Source of the DNA: Capnocytophaga sp. oral taxon 863 str. F0517
GTDB lineage: Bacteria; Bacteroidota; Bacteroidia; Flavobacteriales; Flavobacteriaceae
Assembly: GCF_000466425.1 (NCBI RefSeq)
Contig: NZ_KE992171.1
Location: 114,688 to 178,687 of the forward strand
Direction: 5' to 3'
Length of the DNA stretch: 64,000 nucleotides
The notes under the pieces were generated by a model. The model was not told where the DNA came from. It ran no database searches and worked only from the letters and a program-made list of their open reading frames with translations. Of this stretch, positions 14,531 through 24,093 are shown one piece after another. Position 1 is the first letter of the stretch. Each line of letters starts with the position of its first letter. The translations under genes and the position numbers were made by a program.

Positions 14531-17410
14531 TTATAATTTTTTCTTGACAGCGACTTCTTGGAAGGCTTCTATAACGTCTCCTTCCTTGATGTCATTATAA
14601 TTCTTGATTTGCAGACCACAGTCATAGCCCTTGCTAACCTCCTTCACATCGTCTTTGAAACGCTTGAGAGAGGAGAGCTCTCCGGTATAGATGACTACAT
14701 TCTCTCTTAAGAGGCGTATCTTGGAATTGCGATAGATTTTTCCATCGGTAACCATACAACCGGCGATAGTACCCACTTTGGAGATCTTGAAGAGTTCTCG
14801 GATTTCCACAGTACCGGTGACCTCCTCACGCATTTCAGGGGAGAGCATCCCTTCCATCGCATCCTTGAGGTCATTGATGGCATCATAGATGATAGAGTAG
14901 GTACGAATATCGATTTCTTCCTTCTCGGCCAAGGAACGTGCATTGGACATAGGACGTACATTGAAGCCAACGATAATCGCATTGGAAGCTGATGCCAAGA
15001 GGACATCGGATTCGGTGATGGCACCCACTCCCTTGTGAATGATAGAGACTTGGATCTCTTCGGTAGAGAGCTTTTGGAAGGAGTCGGTGAGGGCTTCCAC
15101 GGAACCATCCACATCCCCCTTGAGGATAATGTTGAGTTCCTTGAAGTCGCCCAAGGCAATACGGCGACCGATTTCGTCCAAGGTAATATGGCGCTGGGTA
15201 CGTACGGACTGCTCACGAAGGAGTTGGGTACGCTTGGCAGCTATTTGTTTGGCTTCTTTTTCATCTTCAAATACATAGAATTTATCTCCCGCCTGTGGCG
15301 CACCATCTAATCCTAAGATGGTTACCGGAGTAGAAGGGATCGCTTCTTTTACATTTTTCCCACGCTCATCCTGCATAGCACGGATTTTCCCTGAATGGGT
15401 ACCAGCCAGTACATAGTCCCCAATTCTGAGGGTTCCTTCTTGTACCAATACAGTGGAAACATAACCACGACCTTTGTCCAAAGCGGCTTCTACGACAGTA
15501 CCCACTGCATGTTTGTGAGGATTGGAGCGAAGCTCTAAGATCTCCGCCTCTAAGAGGACTTTGTCCAAGAGGTCGCTCACCCCGATCCCTTTCTTGGCAG
15601 AGATGTCTTGGGATTGGATTTTTCCTCCCCATTCTTCCACCAAAAGGTTCATGTTGGCTAAGTGTTCTTTAATTTTTTCAGGATTAGCCGTAGGCTTGTC
15701 TATCTTATTGATAGCAAATATGATAGGTACCCCAGCAGCTTGCGCATGGCTGATGGCCTCTTTGGTTTGTGGCATGATGTCGTCATCGGCCGCAATGACG
15801 ATGATGGCGATGTCGGTAATTTGAGCACCACGAGCACGCATAGCTGTAAAGGCTTCGTGTCCAGGAGTATCAAGGAAGGTGATACGTTGCTTACTACGCT
15901 TGAGAGTTACCGAGTAGGCACCTATGTGCTGGGTAATACCTCCACTCTCTCCGGCGATAACATTCTCATTGCGGATATGGTCGAGCAAGGAGGTCTTTCC
16001 GTGATCCACATGTCCCATCACCGTTACGATAGGGGCACGAGGTATTAGGTCTTCAGGGCGATCTTCTTCGGTAGGAAGTACCTCATCAATACCAGCGGTG
16101 GAGAACTCTATTTGGAAGCCAAACTCATCGGCAACGATAGAGAGGGTCTCAGCATCCAAACGTTGGTTCATGGTGACAAAAATACCTAAGGACATACAAG
16201 CTCCAATGACCTTATTTACAGGTACATCCATCATTGTAGAGAGTTCGTTGACTGTAACAAACTCGGTCACACGTAGGATTGTACTTTCTCTTTCTTGTTG
16301 TGCGATTTCCTCCTCGCTTCTATGGCGATGGCTATCGCGTTTTTCTTTACGATACTTAGCCCCCTTGGATTTGACAGATTTTCCTTGTAGTTTTTCCAAG
16401 GTCTCACGTACTTGTTTTTGTACTTCTTCCTCGGTAGGTTCTGTTCTTACAAAGACTTTTCCGTCTTTTTTCTTATTGTTTTTATTCCTATCCTTGTTAT
16501 CTCTGTTGTTAGTATTTCCAGACTTTTGCGCATTGCCGTTGGCAGGGGTTTCTTTTTCAGAAGAAATACGTTTGCGCTTGCGCTTGCCTTGCTTATCAGC
16601 AGCGGCAGCACCATCTTTAGTTTTATCCTTGTCTTTTCCGTTCTTTTTCTTTTTAGGCCGTTCGAACTGAGACAAGTCTATCTTTTCACCTACGAGCTTA
16701 GGACCGGTGAGTTTGGTATATTTGGTTTCTATGACCCCAGGTTCTGGTTCTGTTTGAGGTTTTTTCTCTTCTTTTTTAGCAGCATCTTTAGAAGAGGCGA
16801 CAGGCTTGCCAGAGAGTAGTTCTCTACTCTTGTTTTTGAGATCTTTTTCTTGTTTGTTAAGGACTGTTTTAGTCTCTTTCTTATCTTTTTCTTTGTCCTT
16901 ATGTTTGCTTTTATCATCCTTATGTTTGTCGGAGGTGTTATCCTCATGAGTGATTTCCTTAGGTAGTTCTTTTTCTACTACTGTAGGTTGCTCTGGAGCT
17001 ACTTTCTCCTCTTCAGGTGTATTTTTAGGTTGAAGCTCTTCTTTGGCAGCCGTTTTCTTAGGTTGATCAAGGTCTATTTTTCCGACAACTTTAGTGCCAG
17101 CAATAGTGGCTGCCTTGGCGCGAATAACCTCTTGTTCTTTTTGTGCCTTTTCCTGTCTTTCTTTCTCTAAGAGTTCTTGGCGGATAGCCTCTTTCTCACG
17201 GCGTTGCTCCTCGGTGATCTCCTTGGAGGTCTCACGACTTTTTTTGTCAGAGCGGAACTCTTTCTCTAACAGAGCAATCAGTTCTGCTGGAATTTTAGTG
17301 TTAGGTTTGGACTCTATAGTGTGCCCCTTTGATTTGAGAAACTCAACAACTCTATCGGTAGAGATGTTGTATTCTTTTGCTGCTTTATTTAATCTTTTAT
17401 CCTCGGCCAT
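14531..17410 (-). CDS. infB: Translation initiation factor IF-2
   Basis: IF-2 is the GTPase that brings initiator tRNA to the 30S subunit and joins the subunits. The 959-residue protein begins with a helical IF2_N domain (about 1-50), then a long charged Lys/Glu-rich linker to about residue 350, a second IF2_N region near 370-430, and the GTPase. GTPase motifs are [17 protein letters not shown] and NKIDK. Domains II-IV follow, ending with [17 protein letters not shown]. The linker has low complexity, which explains the many open frames on the other strand. It is 70 bases after nusA and 5 before pyrE. Confidence 0.98.
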   Translation of the reverse strand: MAEDKRLNKAAKEYNISTDRVVEFLKSKGHTIESKPNTKIPAELIALLEKEFRSDKKSRETSKEITEEQRREKEAIRQELLEKERQEKAQKEQEVIRAKAATIAGTKVVGKIDLDQPKKTAAKEELQPKNTPEEEKVAPEQPTVVEKELPKEITHEDNTSDKHKDDKSKHKDKEKDKKETKTVLNKQEKDLKNKSRELLSGKPVASSKDAAKKEEKKPQTEPEPGVIETKYTKLTGPKLVGEKIDLSQFERPKKKKNGKDKDKTKDGAAAADKQGKRKRKRISSEKETPANGNAQKSGNTNNRDNKDRNKNNKKKDGKVFVRTEPTEEEVQKQVRETLEKLQGKSVKSKGAKYRKEKRDSHRHRSEEEIAQQERESTILRVTEFVTVNELSTMMDVPVNKVIGACMSLGIFVTMNQRLDAETLSIVADEFGFQIEFSTAGIDEVLPTEEDRPEDLIPRAPIVTVMGHVDHGKTSLLDHIRNENVIAGESGGITQHIGAYSVTLKRSKQRITFLDTPGHEAFTAMRARGAQITDIAIIVIAADDDIMPQTKEAISHAQAAGVPIIFAINKIDKPTANPEKIKEHLANMNLLVEEWGGKIQSQDISAKKGIGVSDLLDKVLLEAEILELRSNPHKHAVGTVVEAALDKGRGYVSTVLVQEGTLRIGDYVLAGTHSGKIRAMQDERGKNVKEAIPSTPVTILGLDGAPQAGDKFYVFEDEKEAKQIAAKRTQLLREQSVRTQRHITLDEIGRRIALGDFKELNIILKGDVDGSVEALTDSFQKLSTEEIQVSIIHKGVGAITESDVLLASASNAIIVGFNVRPMSNARSLAEKEEIDIRTYSIIYDAINDLKDAMEGMLSPEMREEVTGTVEIRELFKISKVGTIAGCMVTDGKIYRNSKIRLLRENVVIYTGELSSLKRFKDDVKEVSKGYDCGLQIKNYNDIKEGDVIEAFQEVAVKKKL

Positions 17411-17480
17411 AAATTTTTCTAAGCTCGTTTTTATATTGGTTAGATATGTGTTGGTTGTGTATGATTAGGTTTTAGCGGAT

Positions 17481-18716
17481 TTAGTTTTCGAACTCTTCCT
17501 TGAGAATGCGCAATACCTCTTGGATTGTTTCCAGTTCTAAGTCTACTCGTTTTTCGAGTTCTTCGGCACTGTATTCCAAGACACTCTTGGCAGTATCAAG
17601 CCCTATACGGCGGAATTCTTCTATTACCCAAGGCTCAATATCATCCTCGAATTCAGAGAGTTCCACATCTTCTTCAGCACCTTCACGGAATACATCAATC
17701 TCGTAACCGGTTAGTATACTCGCCAGGCGTATATTGCTTCCTCCTTTACCAATAGCCTTGGAGACTTCCTCGGAGGCCAAGAGTATCTCGGCACGCTTGG
17801 TCTCTTCATTGACGGTGATAGAGGTAATTTTGGCAGGTGCCAAGGCCTTGCTAATAAATAGGTTGATATTGCTTGAATAGCTGATCACATCTATATTTTC
17901 ATTGCCCAGCTCACGTACAATGCTTCGGATACGTGCTCCATTGACTCCCACACAAGCCCCTACTGGGTCTATGCGATCATCATAGGTATCAACGGCAATT
18001 TTAGCTTTTTCTCCAGGGATACGAGCTACTTTCTGGATCGTAATAAGCCCATCGGCAATCTCTGGAATTTCTTGTTCGAAAAGGCGTTCCAAAAATACCG
18101 GTGAGGTACGAGAGAGAATGATAGAGGGCTTATTTCCCTTGAAATCCACAGACTCGATAATTCCCTTGGTAGTTTCTCCTTTTTTGAAGAAATCAGAAGG
18201 GATTTGTTTGTCTCTTGGTAAGAGAATTTCATTACCTTCATCATCGAGCAAGATAACGGTTTTGCCCTTGATGTGGTGTATCTCAGCGGTGTATATAGTA
18301 CCGATGAGTTCTTTGAATTTTTTATAGACAGTATTGTTGTCATACTCATGTACCTTGGAGATGAGATTCTGGCGTAGCGCCAAGATCGCACGTCGGCCTA
18401 ATTGGCTGATTTTCACCTCTTCGGAAACCTCTTCTCCTACTTCAAAATCGGACTCTATCTTCAGCGCTTCGCTCAGTGGGATCTCTGCATTGGGGTTTTC
18501 CACCATTCCATCATCTACAATAATACGGTTGCGCCATATCTCTATGTCACCTTTGTCGGGGTTGATGATAATATCAAAATTCTCATCTGAACCGTATTTT
18601 TTCTTCAAGGCAGTCTTGAACACCTCATCCAAGATGGACATTAGTGCCTCGCGGTCTATGAGCTTGTCGTCTCTAAATTCAGAAAAGGATTCTATCAAAT
18701 CGAGATTATTTTCCAT
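17481..18716 (-). CDS. nusA: Transcription termination/antitermination factor NusA
   Basis: NusA binds RNA polymerase and RNA and controls pausing, termination and antitermination. The 411-residue protein has the N-terminal polymerase-binding domain (about 1-130), an S1 domain (about 135-205), two KH domains (GACVGVNGARIRSIVRELG near 252-270 and KAIGKGGSNIRLAS near 315-328), and a C-terminal helical tail. The last part is rich in Glu. It follows rimP by eight bases in the conserved order rimP-nusA-infB. In E. coli this operon is controlled by its own NusA product; a hairpin with a U-run in the leader here would allow something similar. Confidence 0.97.
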   Translation of the reverse strand: MENNLDLIESFSEFRDDKLIDREALMSILDEVFKTALKKKYGSDENFDIIINPDKGDIEIWRNRIIVDDGMVENPNAEIPLSEALKIESDFEVGEEVSEEVKISQLGRRAILALRQNLISKVHEYDNNTVYKKFKELIGTIYTAEIHHIKGKTVILLDDEGNEILLPRDKQIPSDFFKKGETTKGIIESVDFKGNKPSIILSRTSPVFLERLFEQEIPEIADGLITIQKVARIPGEKAKIAVDTYDDRIDPVGACVGVNGARIRSIVRELGNENIDVISYSSNINLFISKALAPAKITSITVNEETKRAEILLASEEVSKAIGKGGSNIRLASILTGYEIDVFREGAEEDVELSEFEDDIEPWVIEEFRRIGLDTAKSVLEYSAEELEKRVDLELETIQEVLRILKEEFEN

Positions 18717-18724
18717 GAGGGTAT

Positions 18725-19189
18725 CTAAAATTTTAATTTTAATGTTGCTTCTTTAATATCTTCTATAGGGAGAAGGAAGGTCTCGGTAACGGTAATTTTT
18801 CCTTTTCCCTGAGGTTTGGGCTGGCGAGAGGTTACCTCAAGGGTTATTTTCCCTTCGCTTACCGTTTGGAGGATCCCTGTGTGGCTGGCTGTAGCGGTCT
18901 TTACCTCTATCTCACGGCCTATGTTTTTAGTATATTGTCTCTCTAAAGTCAAGGGAGCAGCGATACCACAGGAACTTACTTCTAAGGAAAAATCTTCTTC
19001 CTCTCTATCCAAATTATGCTCAATGGCACGGCTCAAGGCGACACAATCCTCTATGCCAACACCGTGGTCACCATCAATAATTACCTTGATGAGGTTGTCC
19101 CCACCTACTGAATAGTCGATGAGAAAGAGATCAGGATGTTCCTCTAATCCCTTGTCTATCAGTTCTTTTACACGTTCTTTTAAGTTCAT
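18725..19189 (-). CDS. rimP: Ribosome maturation factor RimP
   Basis: RimP helps assemble the 30S ribosomal subunit. The 154-residue protein has the N-terminal alpha/beta domain with VIIDGDHGVGIEDCVALSRA (about 36-55), a conserved LEVSSCGIAAPLTLERQY segment where the family has VSSPGldRPL (about 72-89), and a C-terminal Sm-like barrel (about 90-154). The CGIAAPL variation is mild. It is the first gene of the operon; a promoter at 19249 and a leader hairpin at 19204-19223 precede it on this strand. Confidence 0.94.
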   Translation of the reverse strand: MNLKERVKELIDKGLEEHPDLFLIDYSVGGDNLIKVIIDGDHGVGIEDCVALSRAIEHNLDREEEDFSLEVSSCGIAAPLTLERQYTKNIGREIEVKTATASHTGILQTVSEGKITLEVTSRQPKPQGKGKITVTETFLLPIEDIKEATLKLKF

Positions 19190-19197
19190 ATAATTAT

Positions 19198-19223
19198 AAA
19201 AAAAGAGGACTTAACTGCCCTCT
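19198..19223 (-). terminator. Terminator-like hairpin in the rimP-nusA-infB leader (possible attenuator)
   Basis: Reading the minus strand, AGAGGGC pairs with GTCCTCT around a six-base loop, and seven U residues follow, ending just upstream of the rimP ATG. An upstream AAAGAGG (19225-19231) can pair instead with CCTCTTT, disturbing the first stem. It lies between promoter and start codon, so it would act on the operon's own transcript. Confidence 0.45.
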
Positions 19224-19248
19224 ACCTCTTTAGTACCAATTCCGAGGG

Positions 19249-19256
19249 CAAAAATA
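19249..19256 (-). promoter_or_regulatory. TATTTTTG promoter (-7 box) of the rimP-nusA-infB operon
   Basis: On the minus strand TATTTTTG lies 59 bases upstream of the rimP ATG. It gives a short leader of about 55 bases that contains the hairpin. Confidence 0.65.
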
Positions 19257-19320
19257 CAACTATTTATTCTAAAAAACAAATAATTATTAAAAAAATATTT
19301 CTCTGTATTCCATGAGGGGA

Positions 19321-19989
19321 CTACTCCATTTCTTTTTTAGCACGGAGCATGTCTCGCTTTCCTAAGGCTCCAGGGAGCTTTTCTACCTTGAAACCAACGG
19401 CTTGCATGGCTCGGCGGGCGCTTCCTTTGGAGGCATAGGTTACCAAGATACCCCCTGCCTTCAGTGCCTTGTACATGCGCTCAAAAATGGCCTCTGTCCA
19501 TAGCTCTGGCTGTACACTGGCCGAAAAAGCATCAAAGTAGATAAGGTCAAAACGCACTTGGTCGCTGATCTGCTCAAAGGATTGTAGGCGTTTTTTAAGG
19601 GTAAAGGTGGGGGAGAGGGAAACCGTCTCCTCCCATGGGGCGCTGTGTAGTTGCTGGAAAAAGGCTTGCTTTTGTTGTACTTCCAGTATCTCGGTATAGT
19701 TCAGGCAAGCAACTTCTTCAGGGGTGAGGGGATAGGCCTCCACGCCTTCGTAATGAATGGTTTGTCGTAATCTCTCATGTTCTAAGAAGGTAATAAAGGC
19801 ATTCAGCCCTGTACCGAACCCTATCTCTAACAATTGCACCTCTTGTCCGGCGAAAAGTTCCAAACCTTGGCGGATGAAAACATGATAGGCTTCCCCTATG
19901 GCTCCTCGCATGGAGTGATAGTGTTCGCCCCAGTCTTCTATTTCCAGGGTAGTGGATCCGTCCTGAGTGTGTATGATTCTTCTTTTCAT
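19321..19989 (-). CDS. mnmD: tRNA 5-methylaminomethyl-2-thiouridine methyltransferase, MnmD type
   Basis: This is the stand-alone methyltransferase half of MnmC, which finishes the mnm5s2U modification at the wobble position of tRNAs for Lys, Glu and Gln. The 222-residue protein shows the SAM-binding LLEIGFGTGLNAF motif (about 53-65), a substrate-side FDLIYFDAFSASVQPELW segment (about 147-164) and GGILVTYASKG (about 180-190). The C-terminal LPGALGKRDMLRA is the typical MnmD end. There is no FAD oxidase domain, as in other Bacteroidota. The ATG overlaps the end of the large helicase gene by four bases, so it is co-transcribed with that gene. Confidence 0.93.
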   Translation of the reverse strand: MKRRIIHTQDGSTTLEIEDWGEHYHSMRGAIGEAYHVFIRQGLELFAGQEVQLLEIGFGTGLNAFITFLEHERLRQTIHYEGVEAYPLTPEEVACLNYTEILEVQQKQAFFQQLHSAPWEETVSLSPTFTLKKRLQSFEQISDQVRFDLIYFDAFSASVQPELWTEAIFERMYKALKAGGILVTYASKGSARRAMQAVGFKVEKLPGALGKRDMLRAKKEME

Positions 19990-22900
19990 CGGAGGGTAAG
20001 TGTTTTTTTAAGGTTAGAAAGGGTATTTTCGATGGGCATATCGGCATGGATACGCATATAGTCAAGGCCTGCTTCCTTCAGGATTAGCTCCTTGTGTAGG
20101 TCTTCCAAATAGCCCATGGATTGCTGATAGATGGGCTTGCTCAGGCATTCGAGGGCGATAGATTTCCCCGTAGGGGGGGCAAGTAATATATCAATTGTAT
20201 ATCCACCGAAAGGCTCGTCTTGGCTTAGCTTAAGGGTAGGAAATTCCCTCTGTAGCAAGGCAAATATGGCTTCTTTGAATAATAATTGCCCAGGGGTTGT
20301 AGCCTCTTTTCTTAGGGCACCGTAGTGGCTGAGCTGTTGTAATACTTCCTCCATAGCTTGGAAAGTTCCCTCACTTACCGCCTTGGTATAAGCCAGATAG
20401 GCATAGAGGACAGCCTTGCGGTTATTGGCCTGCTCTTGGGCTAAGGCATCGGCATAATTGAGGAAAACTCCTTCAGGGATGGAGTTGCATACATAGATTT
20501 TTTCCTTGGCACGAGTGATGATTACATTGAGCAATTTGTAACCTTTTTGCTGGTTCAAGGGGCCAAAACTTTGGGTAAACTTGCCGTCTTTCTTTTTGCC
20601 GTAGGTCACCGAGAGGATAATGATATCGCGCTCATCTCCCTGGATATTCTCTAAGTTTTTGATAAAGAGGCCTGCTTTCTCCAGTGCGGTAAGTTTTTCG
20701 GCAAAGGCTTGTTCATGCTCTTGGCTCTTGAGCCATAGGAGCTTTTTGCGAATCAGGTTGCGCTGGGTGATGTTGAAGGTAGCCACTCCTACCGAAGGGT
20801 AACTACCATCCTCCCTTGGGGTGATTTCCCGAAGAATCTCTATGACTTTGAGGGCTTCGGCTTCATTGGTATAGTCATGAAAGGTACCATCTACCTGATA
20901 GAAGCAGATGGGGTTTTCACTCTCAAAGCGAGGCAAGGGGCGCAATTTTCCATTGTAGAAGGCTATATTGGAAAAGTTTATCAAGTAAGGATGCTTCGAG
21001 CGGTAATGGAAGTCCAAGTGATGCTTGTCATACTTGTAGTCAAGAGCAAAATCAAGTAGGGATTCTACCGATAGCAGACTGTTTTTCTGAAGCGCTTGGT
21101 CTTCATCTTCGATTTCTTCCTCGTCTTGGTAGTTGCCTTCGAATATTTTACTGAAGTAGTTGCTTGGAGGCATTTGGTGTTCGTCTCCTGCGATGATGAC
21201 CGTCTTCCCCTTGAGAATAGCCGGGAGATTGTCTTCCAATTTGAGCTGACTGGCTTCATCGAAAACCACATAATCGAAGTAGAAGTTCTTCCCTTGGAAA
21301 AGATTGCAACAGCTATCAGGGGTGGTGAGTATTATGGGGAAGAAGGTGGTGAATAGGTCGGTATCTCGACTGGCGATCTCCCTGAGGGATAGTCGGTTGT
21401 GCTTTTCACTTCTACGCTTGTTGTATAGGTTGGCTACGGTTAGTTCTTTGTGTTGATTTTCAAAATTCTTTACAGCAGCTATTTGAGCTTGATCCCAGTA
21501 TCGGCTAATGATCTCCTGTTGGCAGGAGGCAAAGTCCTGATGCTTTGTCCTAAAATCCTCATAGGTATTGGCAGAAAAGGGAGTGAGTGTTTCTGATTTT
21601 TCGAGTAGGAAGGCCTTGTAATAGGCGTATAGGAAGGAGGCTTCCCAGTGGGTAGCTTGGGCTTGTATCAATAGGGATACACATCGTTGGAGTAAAGGGC
21701 TGAGGGGCTGCTCGAAGGCGAACCATTGGTAGCCGGCTTCCAAGGGATTGTTGTGATCGTTTTGGTAGCGTGCATGTTGGTCAAGGCAGGCTTCTATGTA
21801 GTTTTTAAAATCAAAGAAAGTAGTCCCCTCTATAGGGGTGGCGATATAGTTGGCCTCCTTGATCTGTTCTTTGAGTTGCGCCAAAGCTGCGACGAGCGAG
21901 CGCAAGGTGTCGTTGGCAAACTTGGGATCGGAGTAGTGGGCTACATCCAAAACGGCAAAGTCTTCTTCGATCTTTTCCTCGAACTGGGCTTTGGTTTTAC
22001 GGATTTCTTCTCGGTAGCCGAGCACCTGCTCTTTGTTGGCAAAGAGGTTGTCAGTGAGCCAGAGGCTAGTGAAGTTGGGATGTAGGCTTATTCGTTTGAT
22101 TTCTTGCAAGAGCCATAGCAGTCGTTTTTGCTGCTTTATAGCTTCTTTGCGTTGGCTTAGAAAGAGCGCACTAAGCCTATAGAAAAGCCCTTCGGTACGC
22201 TTGCGGTTGTACTGATCGGCATCCTGGGGGAGCAGACTGGTGAGGGCTTCCATCTCATCTATATAAGCGGTGAGCTGTTGGACTTGTTCGGATAGTTCTT
22301 CCTTACGCTTGTAGAGATATTCTCCTTTGTATTGTTGGTATAAGCTAAGGATGTGTGCCCATTGTTCTTTGTAACTACTGAAAGCCGTCTCTATATGGTG
22401 GAGGGTCTGCTGGTAAGGCTTGGCAATGAGGGTCTTAGGGTGGTATAGGTATCCTTTTTGGTAAGGGGCAAAAGGGGTATAGAGCCGTTGGGCAGGGCGG
22501 AGGGTCTCTCTAAGGACGTTATGCTCCTGATCACTGAAGTGTAGGGGCAATCCTTGTAGGGAGATAGGGGTATGCTCGGGGGCATATTGGAGCATTCGGC
22601 CGCTAAGCTCTGTCCAGTTTTCTCCCGAAAGTAGGGGGGTGAATAGTTCCTTGTGGTGCTGGTTGATAGCCTCTTTTAGTTGTTTTAATCCATTGATTTT
22701 TAGTTCTTTTTCCTCTTTAGGGTAAGGGAGAATGGCTTTTTTGAAAGTAGGGTCGTCCAAGATGTTACGTACGGTATCCACCACCCATTTTCTATCGGCG
22801 ATACTGTCCTTGATAAGGATGGTGTATTTGCCCAACCCTCTTTTTTGTAAGGCATGGAGTAGCACTTCCAAGGCGGTTTGTTTTTCACATACCACCAATA

Positions 22901-23975
22901 CTTTCTGTTGGTTCTCCAAGGCATTGACTAAGATAGCGGTAAGGGTCTGGCTTTTTCCCGTCCCTGGAGGGCCTTGTATGAGTAGGTGTGATTGCTGTCG
23001 GAGTTGTTCCAATATTTCTTGTTGGGAGGGGTCTGTAGGGATACTGGTGAAGCTTTGGAAGTCCTCCTTGGGGGTGCTATTACGGGGTTCGAACTGTTCC
23101 TTTAGTGTTTGGTAATCGTTGATGATGTTCTGCTTTTGTACCTCAAAGAGGGAGAAGAGGCCTGCTTTTTCAATGAGGGCATCTCCTTTTTGTGGAAGGA
23201 GGGCTTCGTAGGCTGCTTTGGTCTTGATAGGAAGTATCTTGGCGTAGTTGTTTTCTAAAAAATCAAGGTTTTGACTGATTTTTAGTTGTTGGAGAAGGAG
23301 AGTACATATTTGGAAGAGCTCTCCCTTGTCTATCTTCCCATCTTCAAGCATTTCGTCAGGGATAGGAGCAAGGGTGATATGGGAGTCATTCTGCAGGTGA
23401 TTGATAAGCACTTCGTTCAGGTAGATAGGATCGTCCTCATGACGGCTGACTTCCCAGGTGTTGAGCTGGGAGGTAGGTCGTATCCTCACCGACCAAATAA
23501 GCACTGGTGCTACTGTAATCTGTCCGTCCGAGAGGTCACGCCTGGCCAAGATAGGAAAGCCAAAGCCTAAGGCATTGACTCCTTTTTCTTGAAAAATGGC
23601 CTCACTTTGGAAGATAAGATTATCTACCCCATCGGCTAATTTTTCTAAGAGTAAAGTTTTTTCTTCCAAGGCCTTATTATCCGAGGGAGCCTTTTTAGGC
23701 TTAGGTACTTCTAAGGTATCTACGATGGTATATTCACGCTCATCTATATTCGTTGTGGGGGTGTCGTGTAGCGAAAAGGTGAATTTGAGGTTCTTCAGAG
23801 TGAGTAAGTCCAAGACAAAGCGCTCTGGAAGGCTCTCAAATATAGTAGAAAGCCTCGATAGGTCAAACTTATAGCGAGAGTTGTTCACTACTGCATTGAG
23901 GTGTACCCCACGGCGGTTGCCTACTTTTAATTTCTGCTGAAAGAGGTCAAAGATTTCTTTGTTGAAAGGCTCCAT
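19986..23975 (-). CDS. Large SF1 helicase with C-terminal restriction-like nuclease domain
   Basis: This 1329-residue cytoplasmic protein has an N-terminal region of about 300 residues resembling the DUF4011-type front of these helicases. An AAA_11/AAA_12 superfamily 1 core follows, with Walker A GPPGTGKS (about 335-342), a long helical insert, and Walker B DEASQ (about 906-910) with GDEHQMPP after it. C-terminal motifs include QGDERDIIILSVTYG and NVIITRAKEK. The last 100 residues (GQLLFKEAIFALL to the end) fit a Vsr/MTES_1575-like nuclease. Related proteins are often found in defence islands, but this one is coupled to mnmD and flanked by core genes. The function is unknown; nucleic-acid processing or antiphage defence is possible. 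Confidence 0.88.
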   Translation of the reverse strand: MEPFNKEIFDLFQQKLKVGNRRGVHLNAVVNNSRYKFDLSRLSTIFESLPERFVLDLLTLKNLKFTFSLHDTPTTNIDEREYTIVDTLEVPKPKKAPSDNKALEEKTLLLEKLADGVDNLIFQSEAIFQEKGVNALGFGFPILARRDLSDGQITVAPVLIWSVRIRPTSQLNTWEVSRHEDDPIYLNEVLINHLQNDSHITLAPIPDEMLEDGKIDKGELFQICTLLLQQLKISQNLDFLENNYAKILPIKTKAAYEALLPQKGDALIEKAGLFSLFEVQKQNIINDYQTLKEQFEPRNSTPKEDFQSFTSIPTDPSQQEILEQLRQQSHLLIQGPPGTGKSQTLTAILVNALENQQKVLVVCEKQTALEVLLHALQKRGLGKYTILIKDSIADRKWVVDTVRNILDDPTFKKAILPYPKEEKELKINGLKQLKEAINQHHKELFTPLLSGENWTELSGRMLQYAPEHTPISLQGLPLHFSDQEHNVLRETLRPAQRLYTPFAPYQKGYLYHPKTLIAKPYQQTLHHIETAFSSYKEQWAHILSLYQQYKGEYLYKRKEELSEQVQQLTAYIDEMEALTSLLPQDADQYNRKRTEGLFYRLSALFLSQRKEAIKQQKRLLWLLQEIKRISLHPNFTSLWLTDNLFANKEQVLGYREEIRKTKAQFEEKIEEDFAVLDVAHYSDPKFANDTLRSLVAALAQLKEQIKEANYIATPIEGTTFFDFKNYIEACLDQHARYQNDHNNPLEAGYQWFAFEQPLSPLLQRCVSLLIQAQATHWEASFLYAYYKAFLLEKSETLTPFSANTYEDFRTKHQDFASCQQEIISRYWDQAQIAAVKNFENQHKELTVANLYNKRRSEKHNRLSLREIASRDTDLFTTFFPIILTTPDSCCNLFQGKNFYFDYVVFDEASQLKLEDNLPAILKGKTVIIAGDEHQMPPSNYFSKIFEGNYQDEEEIEDEDQALQKNSLLSVESLLDFALDYKYDKHHLDFHYRSKHPYLINFSNIAFYNGKLRPLPRFESENPICFYQVDGTFHDYTNEAEALKVIEILREITPREDGSYPSVGVATFNITQRNLIRKKLLWLKSQEHEQAFAEKLTALEKAGLFIKNLENIQGDERDIIILSVTYGKKKDGKFTQSFGPLNQQKGYKLLNVIITRAKEKIYVCNSIPEGVFLNYADALAQEQANNRKAVLYAYLAYTKAVSEGTFQAMEEVLQQLSHYGALRKEATTPGQLLFKEAIFALLQREFPTLKLSQDEPFGGYTIDILLAPPTGKSIALECLSKPIYQQSMGYLEDLHKELILKEAGLDYMRIHADMPIENTLSNLKKTLTLR

Positions 23976-24036
23976 AATAATGACTAATGATAAGTGACAA
24001 ATGATAAATAGTTAAGCTAGTAGCAAATGGTATATA

Positions 24037-24067
24037 ATAAAAAACTATCATTTAGAATAATGATAGT
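24037..24067 (-). terminator. Rho-independent terminator of fabI
   Basis: The perfect 9-base stem ACTATCATT/AATGATAGT with a six-base loop is followed by U residues on the minus strand, just after the fabI stop. It separates fabI from the helicase gene. Confidence 0.8.
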
Positions 24068-24093
24068 CTTTCGTGTTGTAAAAAATATAAAAA

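Noticed and set aside
14707-15216. Long minus-strand frame inside infB in another frame
   Set aside because: It lies wholly within the conserved GTPase and domain II-III part of IF-2, and its Ser/Pro-rich translation is a shadow of the real frame.
16098-16819. Long open frames on the plus strand opposite infB
   Set aside because: They mirror the Lys/Glu-rich linker of IF-2, give Ser/Phe/Leu-rich translations with no domain, and have no promoter.
19217-19249. GCCCTC/GAGGGC pairing as an antiterminator for the rimP leader
   Set aside because: The upstream half overlaps the -7 promoter box, so it should not be in the transcript.
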